Counted from the stretch's first letter, positions 52,848 to 61,512 are shown. The stretch is 64,000 bases of DNA from an uncultured Paracoccaceae bacterium (GCA_947498645.1 CANMKS010000001.1:1588032-1652031), one strand, 5' to 3'. Numbers and translations are program-made. The notes: generated by a model from the letters alone, not told the origin.

Positions 52848-53617
52848 ATTTCCAGCGCCGCCGCCGCCGCGATATCGGGCAGTTCAGCTCTGCCGTTGTC
52901 GCCGATCACCACGTATTGCGCGTCGCCTGCCCGCCATGAGACAAAATCAAACCCATTGATTGTCTGTTCATTGAACGTGGGGGGCGTCGTTGTGGTGCTG
53001 TTGCTTTGTTGCAGGCAAAGGGCGACGACCGCCCCTGCTGCATCGCGGTACATCAATTGAGCGACCGGTTTGCCATTGGCAACCAGCAACCGCCCACCTT
53101 CAAAGGTCAGATCAAACCCGGAGAGTTCGGGGATTGTGAAGCTGGTGCCGATTGTCTTGCCCAACCAGGTTTCGATGTGTTCCGCCTCATCGGCGCCCAC
53201 CTCAACCAGATGCCGGCCCTCTTTGGCGTAGACGGCGTGATAATCGGCGATGTCGGCCAGCCAACCCGCGGTTACCACAGGAGCGGTCCGGTCCTTGAGC
53301 GCATAGCCGCCAAGGCCGCCCAAGGCAAAGACGACGGCCGCCGCAGCCAATGTTGTCCAGATGGGGCGCGCCGGTGCAGCGGCACGCGCGGTTGCTTGCA
53401 AAGGGGCCGCCTTGATCTGCTGGGCGAGGGCGAATGGTACCGGGTCCGTCAGTTGGTCGTCGAATTGTTCCAGCGCTGCCGCATCGGCCTCCATCATCGC
53501 GTCCAGCATGGCCTGCGCCTGCGGATCGCTGGCCAGCCGTGCTTCGACCGCTTCGGCCTCTGCTCCATCTAATTCGCCATCCAGATAGGCGCTGAGTTTT
53601 ATTGAGAAGTCCGTCAT
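52844..53617 (-). CDS. Membrane anti-sigma factor
   Basis: 257 residues. N-terminal cytoplasmic anti-sigma-like region (KLSAYLDGELDGAEAEAVEARLASDPQ, about 7-33), a membrane helix at about 90-106 (LAAAAVVFALGGLGGYAL), and a periplasmic sensor domain with the stretch WLADIADYHAVYAKEGRHLVEV. No HxxxCxxC zinc motif is seen, so it is not a classic ZAS-type protein. Its start overlaps the stop of the sigma factor gene by 4 bases. It should hold the sigma factor inactive until an envelope signal appears. Confidence 0.85.
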   Translation of the reverse strand: MTDFSIKLSAYLDGELDGAEAEAVEARLASDPQAQAMLDAMMEADAAALEQFDDQLTDPVPFALAQQIKAAPLQATARAAAPARPIWTTLAAAAVVFALGGLGGYALKDRTAPVVTAGWLADIADYHAVYAKEGRHLVEVGADEAEHIETWLGKTIGTSFTIPELSGFDLTFEGGRLLVANGKPVAQLMYRDAAGAVVALCLQQSNSTTTTPPTFNEQTINGFDFVSWRAGDAQYVVIGDNGRAELPDIAAAAALEI

Positions 53618-54120
53618 TTCGCGACCTGCTCCACTTCTGAGAGGCTGGAGATCAAGAGCTTCCGCGCCCGGTGAATGCGGCTCATCACGGTGCCGATCGG
53701 AATGCTCAGCAGCTCTGCCACCTCGCGATAACTGTAGCCTTCGGCGCAGACCAACAAAAGCGGTTGCGCCAGATCCTGATCAAGGTTTTCAACCTTTCCC
53801 CGGACCTGCCGGGCAGTCAGATCATCGGCGGCGGTGTCTTCGGTCCGCAGTTCTGCCGCCTCTTCGGCGGGGATTTGCCCTTCGCCCTGCCGGGTTTTGC
53901 GCTTGCGTATTTCGCTGATCCACATGTTGCGCACGATACGGAACATCCAGCGGTCCAGCGGCTGGGCCGGATCATATTGTTCCCATTTCTGGAGAGCAGC
54001 AGCGCAGGCGTCCTGCAACAGGTCATCTGCATCGGGGCCAGAGCGTGTCAGGCTCAACGCGAAGCGGCGCAGGCGCGGCAGCAGGCCAATCAATTCAGTT
54101 TTGAACTGGTCCGGGGTCAT
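53614..54120 (-). CDS. ECF-type RNA polymerase sigma factor
   Basis: 168 residues from the ATG at 54120 (an in-frame ATG at 54171 is possible; neither has a strong ribosome-binding site). Sigma2: LLPRLRRFALSLTRSGPDADDLLQDACAAALQKWEQYDP, DRWMFRIVRNMWISEIRKRK. Sigma4: LVCAEGYSYREVAELLSIPIGTVMSRIHRARKLL. Two-gene operon with the membrane anti-sigma factor. Together with the ECF gene at 19.9 kb, this is the second ECF system in the window, and the two proteins are clearly different. Confidence 0.93.
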   Translation of the reverse strand: MTPDQFKTELIGLLPRLRRFALSLTRSGPDADDLLQDACAAALQKWEQYDPAQPLDRWMFRIVRNMWISEIRKRKTRQGEGQIPAEEAAELRTEDTAADDLTARQVRGKVENLDQDLAQPLLLVCAEGYSYREVAELLSIPIGTVMSRIHRARKLLISSLSEVEQVAK

Positions 54121-54304
54121 CGCCACCGCATTGTTAAGGGTCAGATCGGTGCAAGGGCACCGGCGCTTCATATTCAGTTGTCCGCGCGATGATGAAGATT
54201 TTGAAAGGATTTGCAATGTGCCTTGCGCAGCAAACGGCCGATGTCGCGGCGAAGGGTGAGAGTGGTGCAGAATGCCTGGCAAATCAACACCCCCTTTGAC
54301 CTGA

Positions 54305-54523
54305 TTAATTGGCGATATGCCACACAGCACCAACGCCGTCGCTGGTTTTGTCACCCACCCAGAGGTAAAGCGTCATGCCATTGGCGTCTGCCAGCGGGTC
54401 GCGCCCTGCGGTCTGTGTGATCTCATGCGGGGCGTTGTCATAGGAATAGCCATAGGATTGTCCGAAGGCCTTGCCACTTGCAGCAACAAGCAAGGCAAGG
54501 GCGATGGCGGCGATCATTTTCAT
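54305..54523 (-). CDS. Small exported protein with a COG4315-like motif
   Basis: 72 residues from the ATG at 54523, with GGAG eight bases upstream. Signal peptide MKMIAAIALALLVAASGKAFGQ, then a mature part of about 50 residues with DPLADANGMTLYLWVGD. This resembles one unit of the secreted-repeat family (COG4315: DxxGxTLYxFxxD), but it lacks the usual C..C and WP motifs and is half the usual length. It may be a truncated or minimal member. It lies upstream of the ECF sigma gene, same strand, 184 bases away, and could be a target. Confidence 0.6.
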   Translation of the reverse strand: MKMIAAIALALLVAASGKAFGQSYGYSYDNAPHEITQTAGRDPLADANGMTLYLWVGDKTSDGVGAVWHIAN

Positions 54524-54580
54524 GCTCGGGTCTCCGGTTGCGCTGGTTTTGCAAGCGACGTGATTGCCGCTCTTGCAAGG

Positions 54581-54609
54581 GTTACGCATAAAGAACCGGG
54601 TTTATTCCC
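54581..54609 (-). promoter_or_regulatory. Candidate ECF-type promoter
   Basis: The minus strand reads GGGAATAA ... CGTAAC: GGAAT, 17 bases, CGTA. It resembles alphaproteobacterial ECF promoters (GGAA(C/T)...CGT(T)) and lies 58 bases upstream of the 72-residue exported protein gene, followed by the sigma/anti-sigma genes. Autoregulation would fit. Confidence 0.35.
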
Positions 54610-54633
54610 AAGAAACGTGATTTCTTTTCGTGG

Positions 54634-56136
54634 TTAGCTGTCCGAGCCGATCATGAAGCAGGTCGTTCCCCGCGCCTGAAGCCTGCGACAGGCCAGATCA
54701 GCCCCTTCGCGGGTCAGCCCCATGAAGTTGGCGTCAAACCCGCCAGAGCGTTGCACAACGCGGCGCAATGAGCCGTCAAGCGCGCTCATCTCGTTCAAGG
54801 CCACGCGCAAAAGGACACGTTCCGCGTCATAGCGGGTGTTGTAGCGTCCGACGTTCACACCCCAGTGCCGCCCGCCGGATGTGGATATCCGGGTGACAAT
54901 CTCGGGGCCGGTGTCGATGGATGGGGCAGGGGCTGCTGCGATGACAGTTTCGCCCGGTACGGGCCGCGCAACCGGGACAACTGTAGGTGCGGCGGCAGCA
55001 ACTTGGACCGGTTCATCGGCCACACCTGCAAGTGCTTCGGCAAGCGCGGCGTCAACGGCCTCTGCCACAACGGCGTTGATGATTTCGGGGTCAACTGCGG
55101 GTACGGGCGCAGGGGCAGGCTCTGCTGTTGGTGCTGCTGCGACCACGATTTCGGCTGGTGCCGGTTCTGCCGTGGGCCGCATCACGGGCCGGATGCTGCG
55201 TGTCACAAGGCCACTGACACGTACAATCTTGCCGGGGTTGCCCACGGTGCCCGTTGCAGGGGCACTTGTCAGCATGGCCGCGGGTGGATTGGGCCGCCGG
55301 ATCGTCGCGCGCGAGGGGGCGCGGTTAAAGCCCATATCCATCAGTTCTGTAATCCGTGCGTTGCGTGCCGAGGTGGATGAGCCGCCAAAGACAGTTGCAA
55401 TAATGCGTTCCTGCCCGCGCTGGGCAGAGGCCACGAGGTTAAAGCCCGCTGCGTTTGTATAGCCGGTTTTGATGCCGTCGCCGCCTTCATAGCTGTCCAG
55501 CCAGCGGCGGTTGGTATGGCGCACGGTGGCGATGCCTGCATCGGCAGAGCGGCGCGAGAAGAGGTTATAATACTGCGGGAAGTCATAGATCACATGCCGT
55601 CCCAGCACTGACATATCGCGTGCAGTCGACAAATGCCCCGATTGTGTCAGCCCGTGTGCGTTGCGGAAATTGGTGTTGCGCATGCCCATGGCCCGCGCGG
55701 TGCGGTTCATTCGGGTGGCAAAGGCCTCTTCGGAGCCCGAGATCGCCTCACCAATCGCCGTTGCCGCGTCATTGGCGGATTTCACGGCGGCGGCCCGCAG
55801 CAGGAAACGCAGCCGGATCGTCTGACCGGCGCGCAAGCCAAGTCGGGAAGGCGGTTCTGATGCGGCAAGGCGGCTGATCGTGACGGGTGTGTCAAGTGTG
55901 ATCTCTCCGCGCTCGATGGCCTGGAAGGCCACGTAGAGTGTCATCATCTTGGTCAGCGACGCAGGGTGCAACCGCGTGTCGGCGTTGCGCGAATGCAGGA
56001 CTTCACCTGTGCGCGCGTCCATGACCATGGCAGCATAAGGAGCTGCACCAGCGCGGATCGGCGCAAGCAGCAAAGATACCATCAATACGAATAGAAATAG
56101 CCCCTGGAGGGCCCACTGTCCCGGACGACTTGCCAC
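54634..56136 (-). CDS. D-alanyl-D-alanine carboxypeptidase with SPOR domain
   Basis: 500 residues. Signal peptide ending AGA-APYAAM at about 30. Penicillin-binding motifs of peptidase family S11: SLTK (PASLTKMM, about 60), SAN (VKSANDAATAIG) and KTG (DGIKTGYTNAAGF). A 150-residue linker rich in Ala, Pro, Val and Thr (PTAEPAPAPVPAVDP) leads to a C-terminal SPOR-like domain (HWGVNVGRYNTRYDAER ... TCFMIGSDS) that would bind denuded peptidoglycan at the septum. It trims pentapeptide side chains. Divergent from clpS with a 280-base gap. Confidence 0.92.
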   Translation of the reverse strand: MASRPGQWALQGLFLFVLMVSLLLAPIRAGAAPYAAMVMDARTGEVLHSRNADTRLHPASLTKMMTLYVAFQAIERGEITLDTPVTISRLAASEPPSRLGLRAGQTIRLRFLLRAAAVKSANDAATAIGEAISGSEEAFATRMNRTARAMGMRNTNFRNAHGLTQSGHLSTARDMSVLGRHVIYDFPQYYNLFSRRSADAGIATVRHTNRRWLDSYEGGDGIKTGYTNAAGFNLVASAQRGQERIIATVFGGSSTSARNARITELMDMGFNRAPSRATIRRPNPPAAMLTSAPATGTVGNPGKIVRVSGLVTRSIRPVMRPTAEPAPAEIVVAAAPTAEPAPAPVPAVDPEIINAVVAEAVDAALAEALAGVADEPVQVAAAAPTVVPVARPVPGETVIAAAPAPSIDTGPEIVTRISTSGGRHWGVNVGRYNTRYDAERVLLRVALNEMSALDGSLRRVVQRSGGFDANFMGLTREGADLACRRLQARGTTCFMIGSDS

Positions 56137-56416
56137 GTCGCTTGCCTCTTTTTTACTGCCTCTGACCCCGGATTTTTCCGGTGGTCTTATTGTTATGAGA
56201 AGACGCTAACATAGGTCGGGATTTCAGAAAATACCCCAAATTCAAAGACTTTGCGGGCGTTACTGATCCTGAAATCCCATATCTTGTGTTGTTTTGGCGT
56301 TGACCCCCTATATGGGCCAGTTTCAAGCGATTGTGGCATGTGTTCGCTTTGTTCAAAGACGGGGTTTTCATGGCGAACCTGTGCCTTATATATAACGCCT
56401 AGCACACCAAGGCGGA
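56137..56416. other. 280-base divergent region between the carboxypeptidase gene and clpS
   Basis: No gene is evident. It contains a perfect 10-bp inverted repeat, GGGATTTCAG (56218-56227) and CTGAAATCCC (56269-56278), with 51 bases between the starts of the two arms, and CCCTATATGGG nearby. A TATATATA run lies about 20 bases before clpS. The repeats could be paired binding sites for one regulator of both genes. Confidence 0.35.
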
Positions 56417-56761
56417 ATGATGCAGGCTCAGGTTCATATGATGGCGGACAAGGAAGGGGACAACGACAGTGATGTCGGTGTCGCACTTGAGACGAAGCCA
56501 AAGACCAAACGCCCCCCGATGTATAAGGTGATGATTTTGAACGATGACTTCACCCCGATGGAGTTTGTCGTACATGTTCTTGAGCGCTTCTTTGGGCTGT
56601 CCCATGCGCAAGCCTTTGAGTTGATGCTGACCGTCCACAAAAAGGGTCTCGCGGTTGTTGGTGTCTTTAGTCATGAAATCGCCGAGACCAAGGTTGCTCA
56701 GGTGATGGATTTCGCGCAACGTCACCAGCACCCGCTGCAATGCACGATGGAGAAAGAATAG
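56417..56761 (+). CDS. clpS: ATP-dependent Clp protease adapter ClpS
   Basis: 114 residues. An N-terminal flexible arm is followed by the ClpS core: [50 protein letters not shown] and a C-terminal [10 protein letters not shown]. It binds the N-domain of ClpA and delivers N-end rule substrates; NDDFTPM and the HKKG region form the N-degron pocket. The ATGs at 56417 and 56420 are both possible, with AAGG upstream. clpA is not adjacent. The next gene follows after 25 bases. Confidence 0.95.
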   Translation: MMQAQVHMMADKEGDNDSDVGVALETKPKTKRPPMYKVMILNDDFTPMEFVVHVLERFFGLSHAQAFELMLTVHKKGLAVVGVFSHEIAETKVAQVMDFAQRHQHPLQCTMEKE

Positions 56762-56786
56762 CGCCGTTTGCGCTGTTCGCCCCGCC

Positions 56787-57758
56787 ATGTCCCAATCTCG
56801 CCTCAGCACCGCCATTGCAGATGGCCTGATGTCGTTGCCCGATGGTGCGATTACGATTATGCGCCCTGCGGCGTCCTATGACGTTTCCGCATTGCCCCGC
56901 GATACGGTTCAGATCGTGCAGGGGTTCTACCCCGATGCCGTCGCCTGGCAGGGAGCGGGTTACGCGGTTTCGCAGGATCTGGGCCGTTGCGCCGCTGCAA
57001 TTGTTGTTGTGCCGCGCGCCAAGGCCTTGGCGCGTACGATGATTGCCGAGGCCTGTGCACAAGCCGATTTTGTGATTGTTGATGGTCAGAAGACAGACGG
57101 TGTCGACAGCCACTTCAAGGCCTGCCGCAAGGCGCTGGGCGATCTGCCATCGCTGACCAAGGCGCATGGGCGCATCTTCTGGTTTGCGGCCAGCGATGCT
57201 TTTGCCGATTGGGCGGCGCCTGCACCACAAAAGGGTGCCCATGCGTACTTCACTGTCGCTGGTGTCTTTTCGGATGGGGCCGTTGACGCGGGCTCCGCCC
57301 TTCTGGCAGAGGCATTGCCTGCCAAATTGCCCGCCCGGATGGCCGATCTGGGCGCCGGATGGGGATATCTGGCGGCCCCGGTATTGGAGCGGGCAGGTGT
57401 TCGGTCGCTCGACCTGATCGAGGCAGAGGCCTTGTCACTTGACTGTGCCAAGTTGAACGTCACCGATGATCGGGTATCGTTTCATTGGGCGGATGCGACA
57501 CGCTTTGCACCCCAGGCCGCCTATGACGGTATCGTCATGAACCCGCCGTTTCACACCAGCCGTGCCTCTGACCCGTCGCTGGGTCGTGCCTTTATTCAGG
57601 CCGCGGCCCGCCTGCTGACCCCCAATGGCAAGCTATGGATGGTTGCGAACCGCCATTTGCCGTATGAAGCCACGATGACCGAGTGTTTCCGCAATGTTGA
57701 CACGATCGCGGGCAATGGTGCCTTCAAAGTATTCCACGCCAACAAACCACGGCGCTAA
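56787..57758 (+). CDS. RsmC/RlmG-like rRNA guanine-N2 methyltransferase
   Basis: 323 residues. The N-terminal half (about 1-155) resembles the degenerate methyltransferase domain of RsmC. The C-terminal domain is active, with SAM motif MADLGAGWGYLAAPVLE, DLIEAEALSLDCAKLNV and catalytic NPPFH in DGIVMNPPFHTSRASDP. That domain order and the NPPF motif fit RsmC (16S rRNA G1207) or RlmG, so a base N2-methyltransferase is likely; which rRNA position is not decidable. Co-directional with clpS and the SDR gene. Confidence 0.85.
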   Translation: MSQSRLSTAIADGLMSLPDGAITIMRPAASYDVSALPRDTVQIVQGFYPDAVAWQGAGYAVSQDLGRCAAAIVVVPRAKALARTMIAEACAQADFVIVDGQKTDGVDSHFKACRKALGDLPSLTKAHGRIFWFAASDAFADWAAPAPQKGAHAYFTVAGVFSDGAVDAGSALLAEALPAKLPARMADLGAGWGYLAAPVLERAGVRSLDLIEAEALSLDCAKLNVTDDRVSFHWADATRFAPQAAYDGIVMNPPFHTSRASDPSLGRAFIQAAARLLTPNGKLWMVANRHLPYEATMTECFRNVDTIAGNGAFKVFHANKPRR

Positions 57759-57783
57759 GACCCCTGCCAAGGAGACTTCTCCC

Positions 57784-58587
57784 ATGTCCTTTTCCATTTC
57801 TGGCAAGACGGCCATTGTCACCGGTGCCGCAAACGGTGTTGGCCTCGCGATTGGGCGGCATTTTGTCCAGATGGGTGCAAATGTGGTCTTTGCCGATATG
57901 GACGAAAAAAAGCTGTGCCATGAAATGGGCGAGGACGCGCAGAAAGAAGAGAACGTGCGCACATTCTCGGGTGATCTGCGCAAGAAGCTGACAATTGCAA
58001 ATCTGTTGTCTGCGACAATTGATGCGTTTGAACGTGTGGATATTCTGGTGAATGCATCACGTCAGGTGATGACAACCGACCCGCTTGATCCCGACGATAA
58101 TACTGTAGAGGAACTGCTCCAGCAGAACACAATGACCGCGCTGCGCGTCAGCCAGGCCGTGGCGCGCCGGATGATCAAACAGGCAGATGGTGAAACAAGC
58201 GGGCCGCTTGGGTCTATCGTCAACCTGTCATCCATCGCGGCCCGTCGCGCGCACCCTGAATTGCTGGCCTATTCGGTCAGCTCTGCCGCGCTGGATCAGA
58301 TGACACGGTCGATGGCCGTTGCCCTTGCCCCGAATGGTATCCGGGTCAATGCGGTGGCGTTTGGCAGCGTGATGAGTGCAAGCCTCAAGGGATCATTGAA
58401 GGATCACGACACGATGCGCGAAGCCATTGTCGAAAGCACACCCCTGCACCGGATCGCAAGCCCCGGCGAAGTGTCTGATGCTGTGCAATACCTCGCGTCA
58501 GATGCATCTGCCTTTGTGACCGGCCAGATCATCACGGTTGACGGCGGGCGCACATTGATTGACCCGGCCGCCGTCTCGGCGCACTGA
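57784..58587 (+). CDS. SDR-family protein lacking the catalytic lysine
   Basis: 267 residues from the ATG at 57784 (AAGGAGA upstream). Rossmann fold with cofactor motif VTGAANGVGLAIGRHF. The motif usually NNAG reads VNAS (ILVNASRQV), and the catalytic YxxxK reads YSVSS, so the lysine is Ser. The serine of the triad (SIVNLSSIAARRA) and the C-terminal ITVDGGRTL are normal. Loss of the lysine would normally abolish the classical reductase reaction, so it may bind NAD(P) in a regulatory role or act by another mechanism. Tight 3' abutment with the next, convergent gene. Confidence 0.85.
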   Translation: MSFSISGKTAIVTGAANGVGLAIGRHFVQMGANVVFADMDEKKLCHEMGEDAQKEENVRTFSGDLRKKLTIANLLSATIDAFERVDILVNASRQVMTTDPLDPDDNTVEELLQQNTMTALRVSQAVARRMIKQADGETSGPLGSIVNLSSIAARRAHPELLAYSVSSAALDQMTRSMAVALAPNGIRVNAVAFGSVMSASLKGSLKDHDTMREAIVESTPLHRIASPGEVSDAVQYLASDASAFVTGQIITVDGGRTLIDPAAVSAH

Positions 58588-58974
58588 TTATTCAGGATGA
58601 ACCCTGATGCACTGTGCAACCGCCTGATTAGAGGTTGCCTGCATTTGCACAAAGCGGTCCTGAAGTGATGCCAGCTTTGCACGTTCTGCATTCAGGTCGA
58701 TGGCCACTGGCGCGGTTGATGTGAACGTCTGGGTGTCCTTGCAGGGGAATGTGAACTCATCACCATCCGGTGTGCTGCCAGAGCAACGGCTGTTGATGGT
58801 GCGCACCTCCTGCCGTTCTTCAAGCGCGTACCCGCGGGCGATGTTGCCTTCGGTCTCTGCGATCAGGCTGCTGAGAATGCGTGTTTCTCGGGTGACGTCG
58901 TTGATGCATTGCTCGCGCGGGGTCGCACATGCGGCGAGGGCCACCAAGGGCAGGACAATAAGGGCAGGGCGCAT
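58588..58974 (-). CDS. Small lipoprotein of unknown function
   Basis: 128 residues from the ATG at 58974, with GGAGAG upstream. Short signal peptide with lipobox ALAAC (Cys17). The mature part carries REQCINDVTRETRILSSLIAETEGNIARGYAL, likely an alpha-helix, then cysteines at about 71 and 86 within NSRCSGSTPDGDEFTFPCKDTQ, and a second helix with AERAKLASLQDRFVQMQ. Similar short lipoproteins occur in the group; I do not recognise a named family. It stands between the SDR gene (convergent) and hemF (divergent). Confidence 0.78.
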   Translation of the reverse strand: MRPALIVLPLVALAACATPREQCINDVTRETRILSSLIAETEGNIARGYALEERQEVRTINSRCSGSTPDGDEFTFPCKDTQTFTSTAPVAIDLNAERAKLASLQDRFVQMQATSNQAVAQCIRVHPE

Positions 58975-59073
58975 GGCATCTCTCCGGTTTTGATCTGGAT
59001 CATCGTTGTGTCTTCGGTATTGTGCATAAAGGCATAACACACATGCTATTCAATATCAGGGGCAGGACGACGT

Positions 59074-59952
59074 ATGGCTGATGGCTTCGCCACAGAAAAA
59101 ACCAAGGCATCCGCATGGTTTCGCACTTTACGTGATGAAATTGTGGCGGCGTTTGAGGCGCTGGAGCATACGCAGGGCGGCGACGGCCCCGCCGGGCGCT
59201 TTGACGTTTCCGAAACCAAGCGCACATCGGACGATGGATCGGACGCAGGTGGCGGGCTGATGTCGGTGATGCGCGGCGGCCGTGTGTTTGAAAAAGTCGG
59301 GGTCAATGTCTCGACCGTTTATGGCGCGTTGGGTGCCTCTGCGCAAAAGGCGATGGCCGCGCGCGGTGTGCCCGGTATGGCAGATGATCCGCGTTTCTGG
59401 GCGTCTGGCATTTCACTGGTGGCGCATATGGAGAACCCCCATGCCCCGGCGGTCCATATGAACACCCGCATGTTCTGGACACCCCATGCCTGGTGGTTTG
59501 GCGGCGGGTCCGATCTGAACCCCTGCATCGAATATGCCGAGGACACAGCCCATTTTCACGCCATCCAGAAAGCGCATCTCGATCCGCATGGCGAAGGGTA
59601 TTACCCCAAGCTCAAGCAATGGGCGGATGAGTATTTCTATATCCCGCACCGCAATCGGGCGCGTGGTGTCGGTGGCATCTTTATGGATGACCACTGCACC
59701 GGTGACTGGGAGGCCGATTTCAAACTGACACAGGATATCGGCAAGGCATTCCTGCCAGCCTATGTGCCGCTGGTAGAAAAGCGCCGTAATGCCGATTGGA
59801 CGGATGCCGACAAGGACAGGCAGCTGGTGCATCGTGGGCTCTATGCAGAATACAACCTTGTCTATGACCGCGGCACAAAGTTCGGGTTGGCCACGGGCCA
59901 TGATGCCAACGCAGTGTTGATGAGCCTGCCGCCAATGGCGAAATGGGTCTGA
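59074..59952 (+). CDS. hemF: Oxygen-dependent coproporphyrinogen III oxidase
   Basis: 292 residues. HemF blocks: GGGLMSVMRGGRVFEKVGVNVSTVYG, HMENPHAPAVHMNTRMFW, WWFGGGSDLNPCIEY, YFYIPHRNRARGVGGIFMDD, and the C-terminal GRG-like YDRGTKFGLATGHDANAVLMSLPP. It converts coproporphyrinogen III to protoporphyrinogen IX with O2. AGGA precedes the ATG. With hemE and hemC within 3 kb, a local heme-gene group is apparent, though the genes are on different strands. Confidence 0.95.
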   Translation: MADGFATEKTKASAWFRTLRDEIVAAFEALEHTQGGDGPAGRFDVSETKRTSDDGSDAGGGLMSVMRGGRVFEKVGVNVSTVYGALGASAQKAMAARGVPGMADDPRFWASGISLVAHMENPHAPAVHMNTRMFWTPHAWWFGGGSDLNPCIEYAEDTAHFHAIQKAHLDPHGEGYYPKLKQWADEYFYIPHRNRARGVGGIFMDDHCTGDWEADFKLTQDIGKAFLPAYVPLVEKRRNADWTDADKDRQLVHRGLYAEYNLVYDRGTKFGLATGHDANAVLMSLPPMAKWV

Positions 59953-60333
59953 TCAATCCACCTGAATAAAGCGTGGGCCGTCAATGTCGCGGTCGCTTTG
60001 GATGCCAGAGTCTGTCTGCATGGTTGCTGGTTTGCCAGCCCCGGCGGCCAGTTGCGTCATCGCGATACGAACGAAAAGCGGCGAGATGCTGTCACCCATC
60101 ATTCCCGCGACCAGCACATAGAATCTGTCAGGTGCGATGGCGACAACGGCCCGTGCTGAGCGCATGGGACGCAGGCCAATGGGATATCGCTCATCCGCAG
60201 AGGCACCGAGTGCGGCCTGTTCCTCGGCATTGGCAGGGATAAAGACCAGCCAGGCACAAAAGAACAACATTGCCGCCCGCATGGCAGAGCGGAACCCATG
60301 GAACGCAAGGCGCAATGTGAATGGAATTTGCAA
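59953..60333 (-). CDS. Small exported protein of unknown function between hemF and hemE
   Basis: 126 residues from a TTG with GGAG nine bases upstream; an ATG at 60282 (109 residues) also gives a clean signal peptide (MRAAMLFFCAWLVFIPANA). The mature part has MRSARAVVAIAPDRFYVLVAGMMG and SPLFVRIAMTQLAAG, and no cysteines. It resembles nothing I recognise. The stop abuts that of hemF (TGATCA). Codon use looks natural, but the ORF overlaps no known family, so confidence is moderate. Confidence 0.55.
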   Translation of the reverse strand: MQIPFTLRLAFHGFRSAMRAAMLFFCAWLVFIPANAEEQAALGASADERYPIGLRPMRSARAVVAIAPDRFYVLVAGMMGDSISPLFVRIAMTQLAAGAGKPATMQTDSGIQSDRDIDGPRFIQVD

Positions 60334-60384
60334 GCGAGAATGCTCCGATCTGTTGTCTGAGCCAACGCCGCGGAGGTGCTGTTG

Positions 60385-61419
60385 CTAGGCTCCGCGCACA
60401 GTATCAATCATCAATTGGACATTTTCAGGGTCAGCGTCAGGGGTAATTCCGTGGCCAAGGTTGAAGATATGTGGCCCTTTGCCAAGGGCGTCGCAGATGC
60501 GCCGGGTTTCCGAGACGAGCGCCTGACCGCCTGTGACCATATGGGATGATTTCAGGTTGCCCTGCACGCAGCCATCATTTTGCACATGATCTGCCACCCA
60601 AGCGGCGTCAACGCCATCGTCCACGGCCACACAATCGGCCCCGGTTGCCGCATGGACGCCCGCGTATTTCGTGCCTGCACCGCGTGGGAAGGCGATCACA
60701 GGGATGCCAGGATGATTTTCTTTCAGCGCTGCCGTGATCCGCTGCATCGGCTTGATCGAGAAGGTCGTGAAATCATCGCCTTGCAGCGATCCGGCCCAGC
60801 TGTCGAAAAGCTTTACACATTCCGCGCCCGCTTCGATCTGTTTTGACAGATAGGCAATTGTCCCTTCGGTCAGCCGATCAATGATCCCTTCAAACACAGG
60901 CCGATTTTCGGTTTTGAGTGCGTGGGCCGGTCCCTGATCCGGGGTGCCTTGCCCAGCGATCATATAGGTGGCCACGGTCCAGGGCGCGCCTGCAAAGCCG
61001 ATCAATGTTGTCTCTTTGGGCAGTTCACGCGACAGGATCTTTACCGTTTCGTACACAGGGTTGAGTGTGTCGTGGATCGCTTCGGTTGGTTTGAGTTTGG
61101 CCAGCTCATCCGCAGAGGTGATTGTGGACAGGCGCGGGCCTTCGCCGGTGACGAACCACAGGTCCGCCCCCAAGGCCTGCGGCAACAGCAGGATATCAGC
61201 AAAAAGGATTGCCGCGTCAAAGCCATAGCGGCGGATGGGTTGGAGCGTGACCTCTGCCGCAAGTTCCGGGTTATAGCACAGCGACAGGAAGTCCCCGGCC
61301 TGCGCGCGGGTCGCCTTATACTCGGGCAGATACCGCCCGGCCTGACGCATCATCCAGATCGGTGGCGTGGGAAGTGTTTCGCCGGCAAGGGCCCGGAGAA
61401 TGGTTTTCTGCTGCGCCAT
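60385..61419 (-). CDS. hemE: Uroporphyrinogen decarboxylase
   Basis: 344 residues. HemE signatures: [20 protein letters not shown] near residue 20, [46 protein letters not shown], and [19 protein letters not shown] near the C-terminus. It decarboxylates uroporphyrinogen III to coproporphyrinogen III, two steps after hemC and just before hemF. AAGGA lies 6 bases before the ATG. Divergent from hemC with a 93-base gap that holds the hemC promoter. Confidence 0.96.
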   Translation of the reverse strand: MAQQKTILRALAGETLPTPPIWMMRQAGRYLPEYKATRAQAGDFLSLCYNPELAAEVTLQPIRRYGFDAAILFADILLLPQALGADLWFVTGEGPRLSTITSADELAKLKPTEAIHDTLNPVYETVKILSRELPKETTLIGFAGAPWTVATYMIAGQGTPDQGPAHALKTENRPVFEGIIDRLTEGTIAYLSKQIEAGAECVKLFDSWAGSLQGDDFTTFSIKPMQRITAALKENHPGIPVIAFPRGAGTKYAGVHAATGADCVAVDDGVDAAWVADHVQNDGCVQGNLKSSHMVTGGQALVSETRRICDALGKGPHIFNLGHGITPDADPENVQLMIDTVRGA

Positions 61420-61476
61420 GAAAAGTCCTTTTTGATGTCTCCGTCGTCCCAGTTGGATGCAAACATGTCAAGGGAG

Positions 61477-61505
61477 TTGTCAGGCCAGATTGACGGGTCT
61501 AACAA
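61477..61505 (+). promoter_or_regulatory. Predicted hemC promoter implying a near-leaderless mRNA
   Basis: TTGTCA (61477-61482), 17 bases, TAACAA (61500-61505). The -10 ends 7 bases before the hemC ATG, so transcription would start at or within a base or two of it. No ribosome-binding site is visible before that ATG, which agrees with leaderless initiation. Confidence 0.4.
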
Positions 61506-61512
61506 TCACATC

